Source: Wenzhouxiangella sp042310355
GTDB taxonomy: Bacteria; Pseudomonadota; Gammaproteobacteria; Xanthomonadales; Wenzhouxiangellaceae
Length of the DNA: 64,000 bases
NCBI RefSeq assembly: GCF_042310355.1
Contig: NZ_JBHJMR010000008.1
Coordinates: 79,034-143,033, forward strand
Direction: 5' to 3'
Each line of letters opens with the position of its first letter. Position 1 is the stretch's first letter. This document shows positions 35,908 through 45,247 of the stretch, one piece after another. Position numbers and translations under genes: made by a program. The notes beneath the pieces were generated by a model. That model searched no databases. It had not been told where the DNA came from and saw only the letters and a list, made by a program, of their open reading frames with translations.

Positions 35908-36659
35908 GCCGCAGACGGGGCGGGCACCGGCCCGAAGACAGCCGCGCGCTGGTCACCGGCGGCTCCGGCGAAATCGGCGCGGCCATCTGTCGCGCCCTCG
36001 CCGCCCAGGGCCATCACGTGCTGGTTCACGCCGGCCGGGGCCTCGAGCGGGCCGAAGCCGTGGTCGGGGATATCGAGGAAAGCGGCGGACGGGCCGAGGC
36101 GGTGCAATTCGATCTCGCCGACGGCGAAGCCACGCGCGCGGCCGTCGCGGGCCTGGTCGAGACCGCACCGCTGGCGGTGGTCGTGCACAACGCCGGTATC
36201 CACGACGACACCCCGATGGCGGGCATGTCGCCCGAGCAATGGCGCCGGGTCATGACCGTCAACCTCGACGGATTCTTCAACGTCGTGCAGCCGGCGCTGC
36301 TGGGCATGGCCCGACTGCGCTGGGGCCGGATCGTCGCCGTCTCCAGCGTCGCCGCGCGCATCGGCAATCGCGGCCAGGTCAACTACGCCGCGGCCAAGGC
36401 GGGCCTGCACGGCGCGGTCGCCTCGCTGGCGCGCGAAATGGCCAGCCGCGGCATCAGCGCCAACGCGATCGCGCCGGGCGTGATCGACACCGGCATGCTG
36501 GGCGAACTCGACCACGAGGGCCTGCTGGCCGCCATACCGGCCGGGCGCTTCGGCCGGCCGGATGAAGTGGGCGCGCTGACGGCCTTCCTCTGTTCGGAGG
36601 CCGCCGGCTACGTCAACGGCCAGGTGATCGGGGTAGACGGCGCCATGGCACCGGGTTGA
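35904..36659 (+). CDS. 3-ketoacyl-ACP reductase (FabG-like, ApeQ type)
   Basis: The 251-residue short-chain dehydrogenase has TGGSGEIG at 18-25, VHNAG, and the catalytic Ser-Tyr-Lys in AVSSVAARIGNRGQVNYAAAK. It reduces 3-ketoacyl-ACP intermediates with NADPH. It is the last gene of the pigment operon. A further ketosynthase of the ApeR type is not seen after it in this window. Confidence 0.9.
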   Translation: MSRRRGGHRPEDSRALVTGGSGEIGAAICRALAAQGHHVLVHAGRGLERAEAVVGDIEESGGRAEAVQFDLADGEATRAAVAGLVETAPLAVVVHNAGIHDDTPMAGMSPEQWRRVMTVNLDGFFNVVQPALLGMARLRWGRIVAVSSVAARIGNRGQVNYAAAKAGLHGAVASLAREMASRGISANAIAPGVIDTGMLGELDHEGLLAAIPAGRFGRPDEVGALTAFLCSEAAGYVNGQVIGVDGAMAPG

Positions 36660-36815
36660 CGAAGCCCCGCTCGGTAAGTTTTTCGGACTCCCCGATGGGG
36701 GATCCGTAACCGTCTCGGCTATAGCGATGGATTGGACTGGAAAATTGGTACTTGTGATTTGCTCCTTCGACCAATCGGCTGCACGTTCCATCCATCCGGC
36801 GCAGGCCGGCGTTAG

Positions 36816-38948
36816 TCAAGCCGCCTCTTCCGGAGGGGGATCACTCTCGGCTTCTTCCGTGTCTTCCTGCGTTTCGGCGGCCTCGGGCTCTTCTTCGGTC
36901 GCGTCGTCTTTCTCGTCCTTCTCCAGCAGGCTGCGCAGGAGGCTGCGGCCGGCTTCGCGGCGGCGCTCGCGCTCGTCGGGTTCGTCGGCCTCCCGGGCGG
37001 CTTCGCCTTCTTGCTGGCCCGCTTGATCCTGCCCGGCTTCGGCGTCTTGCGACTCCGGGCCTTCGTCGTCATCGCCCTCCAGCGCCTCGAGCAGGCGGCG
37101 GCCCAGTTCTTCGCGGATGACGCCCTCGGCCAGGGAAGCCAGGTCGACGCGCACCGTCGGCCGGGTCAGCTCGCCGGAGATGCTCAGCGGTATCCGACCA
37201 CCGGTCGAGCGCCGCAGGGCCGACGGCAGGCGCTGGGTCAACTCCTCGCCCAGGTCCAGCGCCAGGGCATAGTCGACGCGATTCGCACCCAGGTCGATGC
37301 GCCCCTGGCCGGTGGCGCCGTAACCGGCGGCCGACAGGGTCAGGTTGGGCAGCTCGACCACGCCGTCCTCGATGCGCATGCCGCCGTCGAGGGTCCGAAA
37401 GCGCGTCTCGCCGCCGAAGCTGCGCGCGATGTTGCCGAGGTTGTCGGAGGTCAGCTCCTGATCGATCAAGGCCTGCAGGTCCACGCCCTGGAGCACCCCC
37501 TCGGCGATGGCGAAGTTGCCGCTGCCGTCGAGCGAAGCGAGCATCTGCTCGGGACTGAAGCCGCTGAAGCGCACGTCCATGGTGAACTCGCCCTCGCCGT
37601 CGACCGGCGACTGGCCGGTGAACAGCGCGGCCAGTTCGGCCACGCGAATGCCGGACAGGCTGGGGCTGAGCACCACTTCGGGCGGCTGCCGGGTAAAGTC
37701 GACGCCGGCGCTGCCCCGGAACTGCCCACCGAACAGGCGCGCCGTCAGCGGGTCGAGCGTCAGTTCGCCGCCGGTCAGCCGGCTGCGCGCGGAGACTTCG
37801 GTCAGGCGCGCGCCCTCGGCCAGCACCAGCTCGTCCAGTTCGAGCGAGAAGGCAAGGTCGAACATCTCCAGGGCGCTGAAATCATCGCCCGGCCCTTCTT
37901 CCGCGCCCGAGCCGGACTCGCTCGTCTCCTGTGCGCCTTCGGGCACGAGCCGGGTCAGGTCCAATCGCTCGCCCGTGACCGCCAGCCGGCCGCCGATGCG
38001 CTCACCGATGGTGGCTTCGCCGTCTAGCATCAGCGCCTGGCCGTTGAGCGAAAGGCGGGCCGACGGCAGGTTGGCGCGAACCACCTCGCCCAGGGTTGCA
38101 GTGATCGCCTGGTCGGCCGACAGATCCGCCGTCAGGCCGTCCAGCTCGATGCGATTGGCAAAGGACGACAGTTCGATGCGCAGGGGTTCGGCCATGGGGT
38201 TGAGCACCAGGCTGCCGCTGGCCTCCCCTTCGGCACCCGCCGCGGGAAGCTCGTAGTCGAGCGAGAAGTCCGACAGGGCAACCTCGCCCAGGTCGGCGGC
38301 AACGCGCACGGTGCCGTCGAGCTCCAGGGTCACGACCGTTTCGCCGCCCTCGACCAGGCGACCGGAAAGCGACAGGGGAACGTCCCGACCGGCCGCGAAG
38401 GGATCGAGCGAGACGCGATCGAGGCGCAGCTCGGTGCGCGTGCCGGCCGCCAGGTCGATCAGGCTCAGGACCACGTTGTCGAAGCGAACCGCGCCGGTCT
38501 GGATCTGCGACAGGTCGGTCGGATCGCCGGAATCGGGCGCGCTGTCGGCGGGAGCGAACAGGCCGTCGAGATTGCTGGCGCCGCCGCGACCGGTCACCAG
38601 GTGCACGCCGGCGCGCTCGATGGTCACCGCCCCGACCTCGATCTCGCCGCGCAACAGGGGCAGGATGCGCACCGACGCGGTCGCACGCTCGATACCGGCC
38701 AGCGGCGGCGCCTGTTCGAAACCGGGCGGATTACCGACCGTCACATCCCGGATATCGAGCGCCAGCCAGGGGAAGTACCTGAGCTCCATCGGCCCCTCGA
38801 GCTTCACTTCGCGGCCCAGCTGCGCGCTGGCACGCTCGGCCAGCTCGTCGCGATAGTCGTCGGGATCGATCAGAAACGCGGCAGCCACCACCGCCACCAC
38901 CAGCAGACCAATCAGGATAAAGACCAGCAGAACGATCTTGCGCAACAT
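36816..38948 (-). CDS. AsmA-family envelope protein
   Basis: The 710-residue protein has an N-terminal membrane anchor (about 5-28), the AsmA N-terminal motif with DPDDYRDELAERASAQLGR, and a C-terminal AsmA_2-like region near 480-620. The last 80 residues are a Glu/Asp-rich low-complexity tail with short charged helices. AsmA-like proteins bridge the envelope and are implicated in phospholipid transport and outer-membrane assembly. It is a single gene, convergent with the pigment operon. Confidence 0.88.
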   Translation of the reverse strand: MLRKIVLLVFILIGLLVVAVVAAAFLIDPDDYRDELAERASAQLGREVKLEGPMELRYFPWLALDIRDVTVGNPPGFEQAPPLAGIERATASVRILPLLRGEIEVGAVTIERAGVHLVTGRGGASNLDGLFAPADSAPDSGDPTDLSQIQTGAVRFDNVVLSLIDLAAGTRTELRLDRVSLDPFAAGRDVPLSLSGRLVEGGETVVTLELDGTVRVAADLGEVALSDFSLDYELPAAGAEGEASGSLVLNPMAEPLRIELSSFANRIELDGLTADLSADQAITATLGEVVRANLPSARLSLNGQALMLDGEATIGERIGGRLAVTGERLDLTRLVPEGAQETSESGSGAEEGPGDDFSALEMFDLAFSLELDELVLAEGARLTEVSARSRLTGGELTLDPLTARLFGGQFRGSAGVDFTRQPPEVVLSPSLSGIRVAELAALFTGQSPVDGEGEFTMDVRFSGFSPEQMLASLDGSGNFAIAEGVLQGVDLQALIDQELTSDNLGNIARSFGGETRFRTLDGGMRIEDGVVELPNLTLSAAGYGATGQGRIDLGANRVDYALALDLGEELTQRLPSALRRSTGGRIPLSISGELTRPTVRVDLASLAEGVIREELGRRLLEALEGDDDEGPESQDAEAGQDQAGQQEGEAAREADEPDERERRREAGRSLLRSLLEKDEKDDATEEEPEAAETQEDTEEAESDPPPEEAA

Positions 38949-39099
38949 GGCCGAGGCCTCCGGACAGATTCAATATCCGGAAGCTTAACAAATGCCCCGC
39001 AAACGCACCCTCCCGGCGGACACCGCCGCTCCGCCGCGCGACCCCCCAATGCACAGAGTCACCGCGGACGTTTGGAACATTCGAATTTAGGTCATTCGA

Positions 39100-39140
39100 G
39101 TTCGTTTGGTACTTGGTGCTTCGGATTTCGGAATTTCATA
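39100..39140. repeat. Half-copy of the hisB-hisH palindrome motif
   Basis: TTTGGTACTTGGTGCTTCGG and the following GATTTCGGAATTTC resemble the right arm of the palindrome at 16616-16786. Only one arm is seen. The 245-bp gap between the AsmA gene start and the next gene's stop otherwise shows no feature. Confidence 0.5.
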
Positions 39141-39193
39141 GCCCGCCTTCGGCCCGAAAGCGAGCAGCTTGCAATCCGGGGTCAGCCCAGGCT

Positions 39194-39811
39194 TCATATC
39201 CCGAACCAGGCAAACGCATACCCCTCCATCAACTCCTCCCGATGCGGCGAAACCATCTCGACGACTTCCTCCGGCACATCGGAACTGCGCACCTGGGACG
39301 CCTGGTCGCCGAAGGACGCCACCGCGACTTCCTGGCCCAGGGCGCGATAGCTCTGGTTGCGGACGTAGAGGTATTCCTGCAGCGAGAAGTTGTAGCGGTT
39401 GAGCGCCTCGACCTGGACCCGCTTGGCCTTGATCAGCAGATCGCCGAGACCCTGGTAGGCGCTGAACAACTCGCCGATGTTGGCGTCGCGCTGTTCATCG
39501 TCGATCTCGCGCTGCATCGATTCGAAGCGTTCCTTGAGCGCCTCGAGCTCGCCTTCCATGCCCTGGCGCATGTCGCGCTGGGCGACCAGGAAGCGCTGGA
39601 ACTGTTCGCTGGTCATGCCGCCTTCGGCCGGCGCTGAGAAGTCACCCTGGCGCTCGACCTGCTCATTGAGCTCGGCGTATTCCTGGACGAATTCCTGCAC
39701 ACCGCCGGCAAACTCCCAGGCCGGCTTGATGAAGAAGAAGTACCCGGCCGTGCCACCGGCGCCCACCAGGACGACGACCACGACGAGACATCCGACGAGA
39801 AATTTTTTCAT
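39194..39811 (-). CDS. Membrane-anchored coiled-coil protein, unknown
   Basis: The 205-residue protein has an N-terminal membrane segment (MKKFLVGCLVVVVVLVGAGG) and then a mostly helical body rich in Glu, Gln and Arg. EGELEALKERFESMQREID suggests a coiled coil. No catalytic motif is visible. The start at MKKFLV was chosen because it begins the membrane segment. Function unknown; it probably sits in the inner membrane facing the periplasm. Confidence 0.7.
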   Translation of the reverse strand: MKKFLVGCLVVVVVLVGAGGTAGYFFFIKPAWEFAGGVQEFVQEYAELNEQVERQGDFSAPAEGGMTSEQFQRFLVAQRDMRQGMEGELEALKERFESMQREIDDEQRDANIGELFSAYQGLGDLLIKAKRVQVEALNRYNFSLQEYLYVRNQSYRALGQEVAVASFGDQASQVRSSDVPEEVVEMVSPHREELMEGYAFAWFGI

Positions 39812-39952
39812 TGCTGCGAATCCACTTTTAGTCTCGAATGCCGATAGAAACGAATTCGGCGGCACAATCCGGACACCGGATCGAGAATTCATCCTGTCGT
39901 CGTCACCCAGACATTAGAATCGGCGCATCCCCGTTCGGAATGCCCGTCAACC

Positions 39953-41431
39953 ATGCTCACGTTTCAACGTCTCGTCATCCGCTCCTTGTGCCTGTCTCTG
40001 GCCGTGCTGGCACTGTCTGCCTGCCAGTCGCGGCCGCCCGAAGGCAGCGGCGACAAGCCAACGCCGCTGCTGCTCATCTCGATCGACGGTTTCCGGCACG
40101 ACTACATCGAGCGTTTCGACAGCCCGACTATCGACCGCATGATCCGCGAGGGCCTGTACGCCGACAGCCTGCATCATTCCTTTCCGACCAAGACCTTCGC
40201 CACCCACTACACCCTGGTGACGGGCCGCCACCCCGGCACGCACGGCGTGGTCGCCAACAACATGTGGGATCCCAGGCGCGAGGCCAGCTTCTCGTTGGGC
40301 GATCGCGAGGCGGTCAACGATGGTTTCTGGTACCAGGGCGGGGAGCCGATCTGGGTGACCGCCGAAAAGCAGGGACTGATCGCGGCCACCTACTTCTGGC
40401 CGGGCTCGGAGGCGATGATCCAGCGCACCCGCCCCAGCCACTACCGCGCCTACGACGGCCGGGTACCGCACGCCGAACGCGTCGACCAGGTGCTGGAATG
40501 GCTGGCCATGCCCGAGGCCGAGCGGCCGGATTTCCTGACCCTGTACTTCAGCCGCGTCGATTCGCGCGGCCACGGCAGCGGCCCTGCCTCAGACGCCGCG
40601 CTCGAGGCCGCGGCCGAGATCGATGCCGAACTGGGGCGCCTGTTCACCGAACTGGAATCGAAGGACCAGCTCGACTCGATCAACATCCTGCTGGTTTCCG
40701 ACCACGGCATGTCGAGCGTCAGCCGCGAACGCACGGTGGCGCTGGACGAATACATCGACCTGGCGAAGGTGCGCGTTTCCGACTGGGGCCCGGCGGCGCA
40801 GATCTGGGCCGGCGAGATGAGCGCCGACGAGATCGTGGCTGCGCTCGAGGGCGTCGAGCACCTGCAAGCCTTCACGCGCGCAGACGTGCCCGAGCGCTAC
40901 CACTTCGGGAGCCACTACCGCGTTCCCGACGTGCTGGTGGAAGCCGACCCGGGCTGGCTGATCTCGAGCAAGCCCTACATGGCCAACCCCAGCCCGCCCA
41001 AGGGCATGCACGGCTGGGACCCGGCGCTGGCGGAAATGCACGGCATCTTCATCGCCCGCGGCCCGGACTTTACCCCCGGGGCCCGCAGCCCGGCGGTTCA
41101 AAGCGTCGGCCTCTATCCGCTCATGGCCGAGCTGCTCGGACTGGATCCGGCCGAGCACGAGGGGCGCCTGGAAAGCTTTCGGCCCTACCTGGCCGGTGAG
41201 CGCGCGCCGGACTATGCCGTCGAGCGATTCGACTGCGACGACGCGGGCCCGGTCGAGGCCCGTATCGGACCGCAGCACATGGCCCTGCACGTGGGCGAGT
41301 CCATTCACGTCCTCCACCGCCGCGGCCCGATGCGCTTCGAGGCGGCCGGCCTGGCGTTCGCGATCGACGGTGAGCAAGCCGGCGGGGAAATCAACGGCAA
41401 CGACCTGGGCGGGTGCCGCCGCCTGCGCTGA
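39953..41431 (+). CDS. Ectonucleotide pyrophosphatase/phosphodiesterase-type lipoprotein
   Basis: The 492-residue protein has a lipoprotein signal with lipobox LSAC at about 20-23. The alkaline-phosphatase superfamily core follows: metal Asp in LLISIDGFRHDY, nucleophile Thr in FPTKTFATHYTL, then DSRGHGSGP, VSDHGMS and MHGWDP. Relatives (Xanthomonas NPP, human ENPPs) split nucleotide or phosphodiester bonds. It is probably attached to the outer membrane and scavenges phosphate or nucleotides. A TAGAAT box lies 33 bp before the start. Confidence 0.88.
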   Translation: MLTFQRLVIRSLCLSLAVLALSACQSRPPEGSGDKPTPLLLISIDGFRHDYIERFDSPTIDRMIREGLYADSLHHSFPTKTFATHYTLVTGRHPGTHGVVANNMWDPRREASFSLGDREAVNDGFWYQGGEPIWVTAEKQGLIAATYFWPGSEAMIQRTRPSHYRAYDGRVPHAERVDQVLEWLAMPEAERPDFLTLYFSRVDSRGHGSGPASDAALEAAAEIDAELGRLFTELESKDQLDSINILLVSDHGMSSVSRERTVALDEYIDLAKVRVSDWGPAAQIWAGEMSADEIVAALEGVEHLQAFTRADVPERYHFGSHYRVPDVLVEADPGWLISSKPYMANPSPPKGMHGWDPALAEMHGIFIARGPDFTPGARSPAVQSVGLYPLMAELLGLDPAEHEGRLESFRPYLAGERAPDYAVERFDCDDAGPVEARIGPQHMALHVGESIHVLHRRGPMRFEAAGLAFAIDGEQAGGEINGNDLGGCRRLR

Positions 41432-41468
41432 AGGCTGCAATAGCGGCGAGGACAGCCAAAACGAAAAA

Positions 41469-41484
41469 CGGCCCCGCAGGGCCG
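41469..41484 (-). terminator. Intrinsic terminator for the IPTL-CTERM-type surface protein
   Basis: CGGCCC-CGCA-GGGCCG forms a GC-rich stem. On the minus strand it is followed by TTTTTCGTTTT. It lies 67 bp beyond the stop of the surface-protein gene. Confidence 0.75.
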
Positions 41485-41550
41485 CTGTTCGTCAACAAGG
41501 ATACAAACGAGCGGGCCGGACGGATCGTCCGGCCGCCCGATTGTCTTCGA

Positions 41551-43392
41551 TCAGGCCCGGCGTCGCCCGCGGCCCAGGCCGAAGATGCCCAACAGCCCCG
41601 CGGCCAGGGCCAGCAGCCCCAGGGAGAGCGGGTTGTTGACCGGCACAGCCAGCGTTTCCCGCGGCGGCACGCCGCCTGCCACCTCGACGCTGCCCAGATC
41701 GCACTGGCCGCTGGCCGCATCGGGCCGCGGCTGACCGCGCTGGTCGACGGTGAAGGTGGTGCCGCAACCGTTTTCACCCGAGGGGATCAGGTCGACACCC
41801 GGCCCATTGGCGGCCGGCAGGTGGCTCGGCGTCGGCCCACCGTTGTCGCCCAGGCCACCCAGCTGCGGGTTGGCGCCGACCAGGCCGGCACTGACCGAAT
41901 CGGGATTGAATTGACCCACGTTCGGCGCTGCACCGATCAGGCTGTAGGTCACCTCGAAGGTGGCCGCGCCCGGGCCCGGCGGCTGGACACCGCGACCCCA
42001 GTCCTGCAAAGCGGCTTTCGACGCATTCGCTTGCGCTTGCACGCCCCAGAGGCCTTCACTCGACTCCCGGCGGGAAGTCAGCGGCTTCCAGCCGTCCCTG
42101 TCATTGCCGCTACCGGCCGCCTGGGTGTTGGCCGACGGCTGCTGCGCGAAGCCGCCGCTGAGATCGGCGTCGCCTTCGGTGGCCGAATTGCCGGCAATGA
42201 TGCTGTTGCGCAACTCGACCAGGCTCGTTTCGGCCTGCGAGGCAACAAGCATGCCGCCCACCGGCCCGTTGGTAGCCGCGTTGCCGGTGATGGTCACGCC
42301 GGTGAACTGCACCGGTGCGCCGTAGCTGCCCTCGAGCACGTACAGGCCGCCAACCGCCTCGGCCGAGTTGCCGCTGATCGTTGTGTTGTCCATCGCCAGG
42401 CCGTACTTCGCCGTCAAAAGCGCCCCGCCGACTTCGTAGCCGGCGCTGTTGTTGACGATGGCGCTTCCGGAGATCACGGTCGAGACCGTTGTTCCTCGCA
42501 CCGGCCGGGGGCCGTACGATGGCGCCGTCAGCAGGCCACCGCCGGCGTAGGCGGCGGAGTTGTTCGAGATCTCGGTATCGATCAGCGTCAAGTCGCCGAC
42601 CACGTTGAGCCCGCCGCCTTCGGCCGCCGTGTTGCCGGAGATGACCGCGTTCTCGAAAACGGATTCGTTGATCGGCCCGCCCCGTTCGATGCCCCCGGGC
42701 GCGCGGTTGATGACGCCGCCGCCCTGCTGGGCGTCGTTGTCGGAAATGGTGGAATCCTGCACCAGCAGCTGCGACCCGAGATGCGCAATCCCGCCGCCGT
42801 AGGTCGAGCTATTGCCGGTAATCACCGAACCGTCGCCGACGCTCAGCGCGCCGTAGATGACTGCGACGCCGCCGCCATAGCCGTAGTCGTATTCACCGCC
42901 GCCGGTGCTGTTGCCCGACACCGTCACATTGCTCAGGCTCACATCGCCGTAGTAGCCGAAAATGCCGCCGCCGGCCCGGTAGTTGTAGGGTCCGCCGCCG
43001 CCCTGACCACGCACGCCGCCGACGTTGGTACCGGTGCAGGCCGTGATCGTCATGTCGCTGACATCGAGGTCGGCGTAGCCCGCGGCCACACAGCGGTACT
43101 GGTCGTCGCCCGAGAGGGTCACTTCACTGCCCTGCAGGGTCAGATCCTCTTCGATGGGCGGCAGGTCGCTGGCCAGCGTGATCGTCTGACCGGAAACCTG
43201 GGCGAAGTCGATGATATGCGGGCCGGCCTGGGCATTGGCCGACTGGATGGCCTCGCGCAGGGAGCCGGCACCGGCGTCGGCGGCCGAGGTGACTTCGAAA
43301 GTGGCGGCCTGCGCCCCGGAGGCCGCAAGGGCCAGGCCGATGGCAGCGGCCAGGGTCCGGGGGCGTAGCCCGGGCTTGTTGGGCAGTTGCAT
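41551..43392 (-). CDS. Secreted beta-helix protein with IPTL-CTERM-like sorting signal
   Basis: The 613-residue protein has a signal peptide ending GAQA (about residue 28). Many right-handed beta-helix repeats follow, of the choice-of-anchor type (repeated ISGNS/ITGNA and GGG motifs). The C-terminus carries VPVNNPLSLGLLALAAGLL, a hydrophobic stretch and GRGRRR. This tripartite end matches the IPTL-CTERM class of protein-sorting signals, which is cleaved or anchored by a dedicated enzyme. The start follows GAAGGAG. It is probably a surface or exopolymer-associated protein; the ligand is unknown. Confidence 0.82.
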   Translation of the reverse strand: MQLPNKPGLRPRTLAAAIGLALAASGAQAATFEVTSAADAGAGSLREAIQSANAQAGPHIIDFAQVSGQTITLASDLPPIEEDLTLQGSEVTLSGDDQYRCVAAGYADLDVSDMTITACTGTNVGGVRGQGGGGPYNYRAGGGIFGYYGDVSLSNVTVSGNSTGGGEYDYGYGGGVAVIYGALSVGDGSVITGNSSTYGGGIAHLGSQLLVQDSTISDNDAQQGGGVINRAPGGIERGGPINESVFENAVISGNTAAEGGGLNVVGDLTLIDTEISNNSAAYAGGGLLTAPSYGPRPVRGTTVSTVISGSAIVNNSAGYEVGGALLTAKYGLAMDNTTISGNSAEAVGGLYVLEGSYGAPVQFTGVTITGNAATNGPVGGMLVASQAETSLVELRNSIIAGNSATEGDADLSGGFAQQPSANTQAAGSGNDRDGWKPLTSRRESSEGLWGVQAQANASKAALQDWGRGVQPPGPGAATFEVTYSLIGAAPNVGQFNPDSVSAGLVGANPQLGGLGDNGGPTPSHLPAANGPGVDLIPSGENGCGTTFTVDQRGQPRPDAASGQCDLGSVEVAGGVPPRETLAVPVNNPLSLGLLALAAGLLGIFGLGRGRRRA

Positions 43393-43511
43393 GCGTGTTA
43401 CTCCTTCAAATTGAGCTTGTTGTTTGGAAGGCGGCAAACCGCGAATGGGCGGGCTGCCGGGGGATGGCAAATAGATTAGCTGGAATGCCTCGGAAGCGCT
43501 CCCCAAAAAAG

Positions 43512-43527
43512 TGTGATTTTTATCACG
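43512..43527. promoter_or_regulatory. CRP/Clp-like site upstream of the surface-protein gene
   Basis: TGTGA-TTTTTA-TCACG fits the CRP consensus TGTGA-N6-TCACA with one mismatch. It is centred about 127 bp before the start of the beta-helix gene. CRP/Clp proteins regulate surface polymers in xanthomonads, which makes the site plausible. Confidence 0.45.
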
Positions 43528-43585
43528 TTTTCGGCCGCATGGCCAGCTTCGCGGCAGTATCAGCAGGCTGAAATGCGATCCGGCC

Positions 43586-45226
43586 TCAGTCGCGATTCGC
43601 ACCGGCCTCAGGCCCCGGCCCCTCGACCCGGTTTACCTTGGCCGATGCGCGGCGGGCATCGTCCTCTTCCAGAAGGCGTTGGATGCGCTCGCGAAGCAGG
43701 GCCTCGTGCAACTCACGCTGGCGCTGTTCGTCGCGAAAGGCGCGCAGCAGCGAAGTGGCCATGAAGATCATCAGCAGCATGAACGGGAAGGCGGCGATGA
43801 TCGAGATGGTCTGCAGCGCGCCCAGGCCACCGCTGGCCAGCAAGGTGCCGGTCACCAGCACGGTCGCCACACCCCAGGTCAGGCGAATGCCCCGGCCGGG
43901 GTTGAGCCGGCCCTGGCTGGTGAACATGCCCAGCACGAAAGTGGCCGAATTGGCCGAGGTGATCACGAACAGCACGATCAGCAGCAGCACGGCGGGCCCG
44001 AGCACGGCCGCGGCCGGCAGCAGGTCGAGCATGGCGAACAGCCCCGAGCTCATTTCCTGGCTGACCGCATCCCCCAGCCCGGCGTTCTCGAACAGCTCGA
44101 AGTGCAGGGCCGAGCCGCCGAAGGTGGCGAACCACACCATGCTCAGCAACACCGGCACGCCGATGACGCCGAGCACGAACTCGCGCACCGTCCGCCCGCG
44201 CGAAATGCGGGCGATGAAGCTGCCCACGAAGGGCGCCCAGGACAGACCCCAGGCCCAGTAGAAAAGCGTCCAGCGCTCGACCCAGTCCTCGCCGGTGTAG
44301 GGTTCCATCACCAGGCTCATGCCGATCAGGTTGGCGAAGTAATCGCCGATCCCGTTGGTCAGCACCGCCGTGATGAAGTCCGTGGGTCCGGCGAAGAACA
44401 CGAACACCAGCACCAGGCCGGCGAGCAGCATGTTGGCATCGCTGACCCAACGGATTCCGGCCTCGAGCGGCGTCAGTGAAGCAAGCAGGAAAATCACGCC
44501 GATGCCGGCCAGGATGGCGAGCTGGTTCTCGAGCCCGAAGCCGACACCGGCCACCGTGCCCAGCCCGCTGTTGATCTGGATGATGCCCAGGCCCAGGGTC
44601 GTGGCGACGCCGAAGACCGTCGACAGCACCGCCAGGGTATTGATGGCATAGCCGGCCGGCCCGTCGACACGCTCACCCAGGCTGGCGCGGAAGGTCTCGC
44701 TGATCAGGCCGGGCCGATCCTGCCGGAAACGGGCGTAGGCGATGGCCAGTCCGACCACGCCGAAGTTGGCCCACTGGTGAAACCCCCAGTGGAAGAACGA
44801 GTACTGCATGGCCAGGCCGGCGGCCTCGGCGCTGCGCGGCTCGGCCCGACCCAGCGGCGAGTCGACGAAATGGCTCATCGGCTCGGCCACGCCCCAGAAC
44901 ACGAGCCCGACGCCCATGCCGGCCGAAAAGATCATGCCCAGCCAGGTGGGGTAGGGAAACTCCGGCGCCTCGCCGTCGGCGCCCAGGCGAATCGAACCGT
45001 AGGCGCTGAAACCCACACCGATGCAGAAGACCAGGAAACCGGTCGTGGCGAACAGGTAGAGCCAGCCGAAATGGCTGGTGGTAAACTCGAGCACGCGGCC
45101 GGCGCCCCAGGCCAGCTGCTCGGGCATGCGCACGCCCAGAACGACGAAGCCGGCCATCAGGGCCAGCGAAACGATCAGGGTCCATGGGGCGCCGGCCAAA
45201 CGGGCTCTGAGCGCTGCCGCTGTCAT
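43586..45226 (-). CDS. BCCT-family transporter (betaine/choline/carnitine type)
   Basis: The 546-residue protein has about twelve membrane segments and the family hallmarks GMGVGLVFWGVAEP and WTLFYWAWGLSWAPF. The C-terminal cytosolic tail is long and charged, as in osmotically regulated BCCTs such as BetP. It probably imports glycine betaine or a similar compatible solute with sodium or protons. The substrate cannot be settled from sequence. Confidence 0.9.
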   Translation of the reverse strand: MTAAALRARLAGAPWTLIVSLALMAGFVVLGVRMPEQLAWGAGRVLEFTTSHFGWLYLFATTGFLVFCIGVGFSAYGSIRLGADGEAPEFPYPTWLGMIFSAGMGVGLVFWGVAEPMSHFVDSPLGRAEPRSAEAAGLAMQYSFFHWGFHQWANFGVVGLAIAYARFRQDRPGLISETFRASLGERVDGPAGYAINTLAVLSTVFGVATTLGLGIIQINSGLGTVAGVGFGLENQLAILAGIGVIFLLASLTPLEAGIRWVSDANMLLAGLVLVFVFFAGPTDFITAVLTNGIGDYFANLIGMSLVMEPYTGEDWVERWTLFYWAWGLSWAPFVGSFIARISRGRTVREFVLGVIGVPVLLSMVWFATFGGSALHFELFENAGLGDAVSQEMSSGLFAMLDLLPAAAVLGPAVLLLIVLFVITSANSATFVLGMFTSQGRLNPGRGIRLTWGVATVLVTGTLLASGGLGALQTISIIAAFPFMLLMIFMATSLLRAFRDEQRQRELHEALLRERIQRLLEEDDARRASAKVNRVEGPGPEAGANRD

Positions 45227-45247
45227 TGCGTACCGGGTCGGCGCCGA

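Noticed and set aside
41413..43368. Long plus-strand ORF (about 650 codons) opposite the beta-helix surface protein
   Set aside because: It has the Gly/Ala/Arg/Val-rich composition of an antisense shadow in GC-rich DNA. No motif is present, and the minus-strand gene has a signal peptide, CTERM end, ribosome site and terminator.
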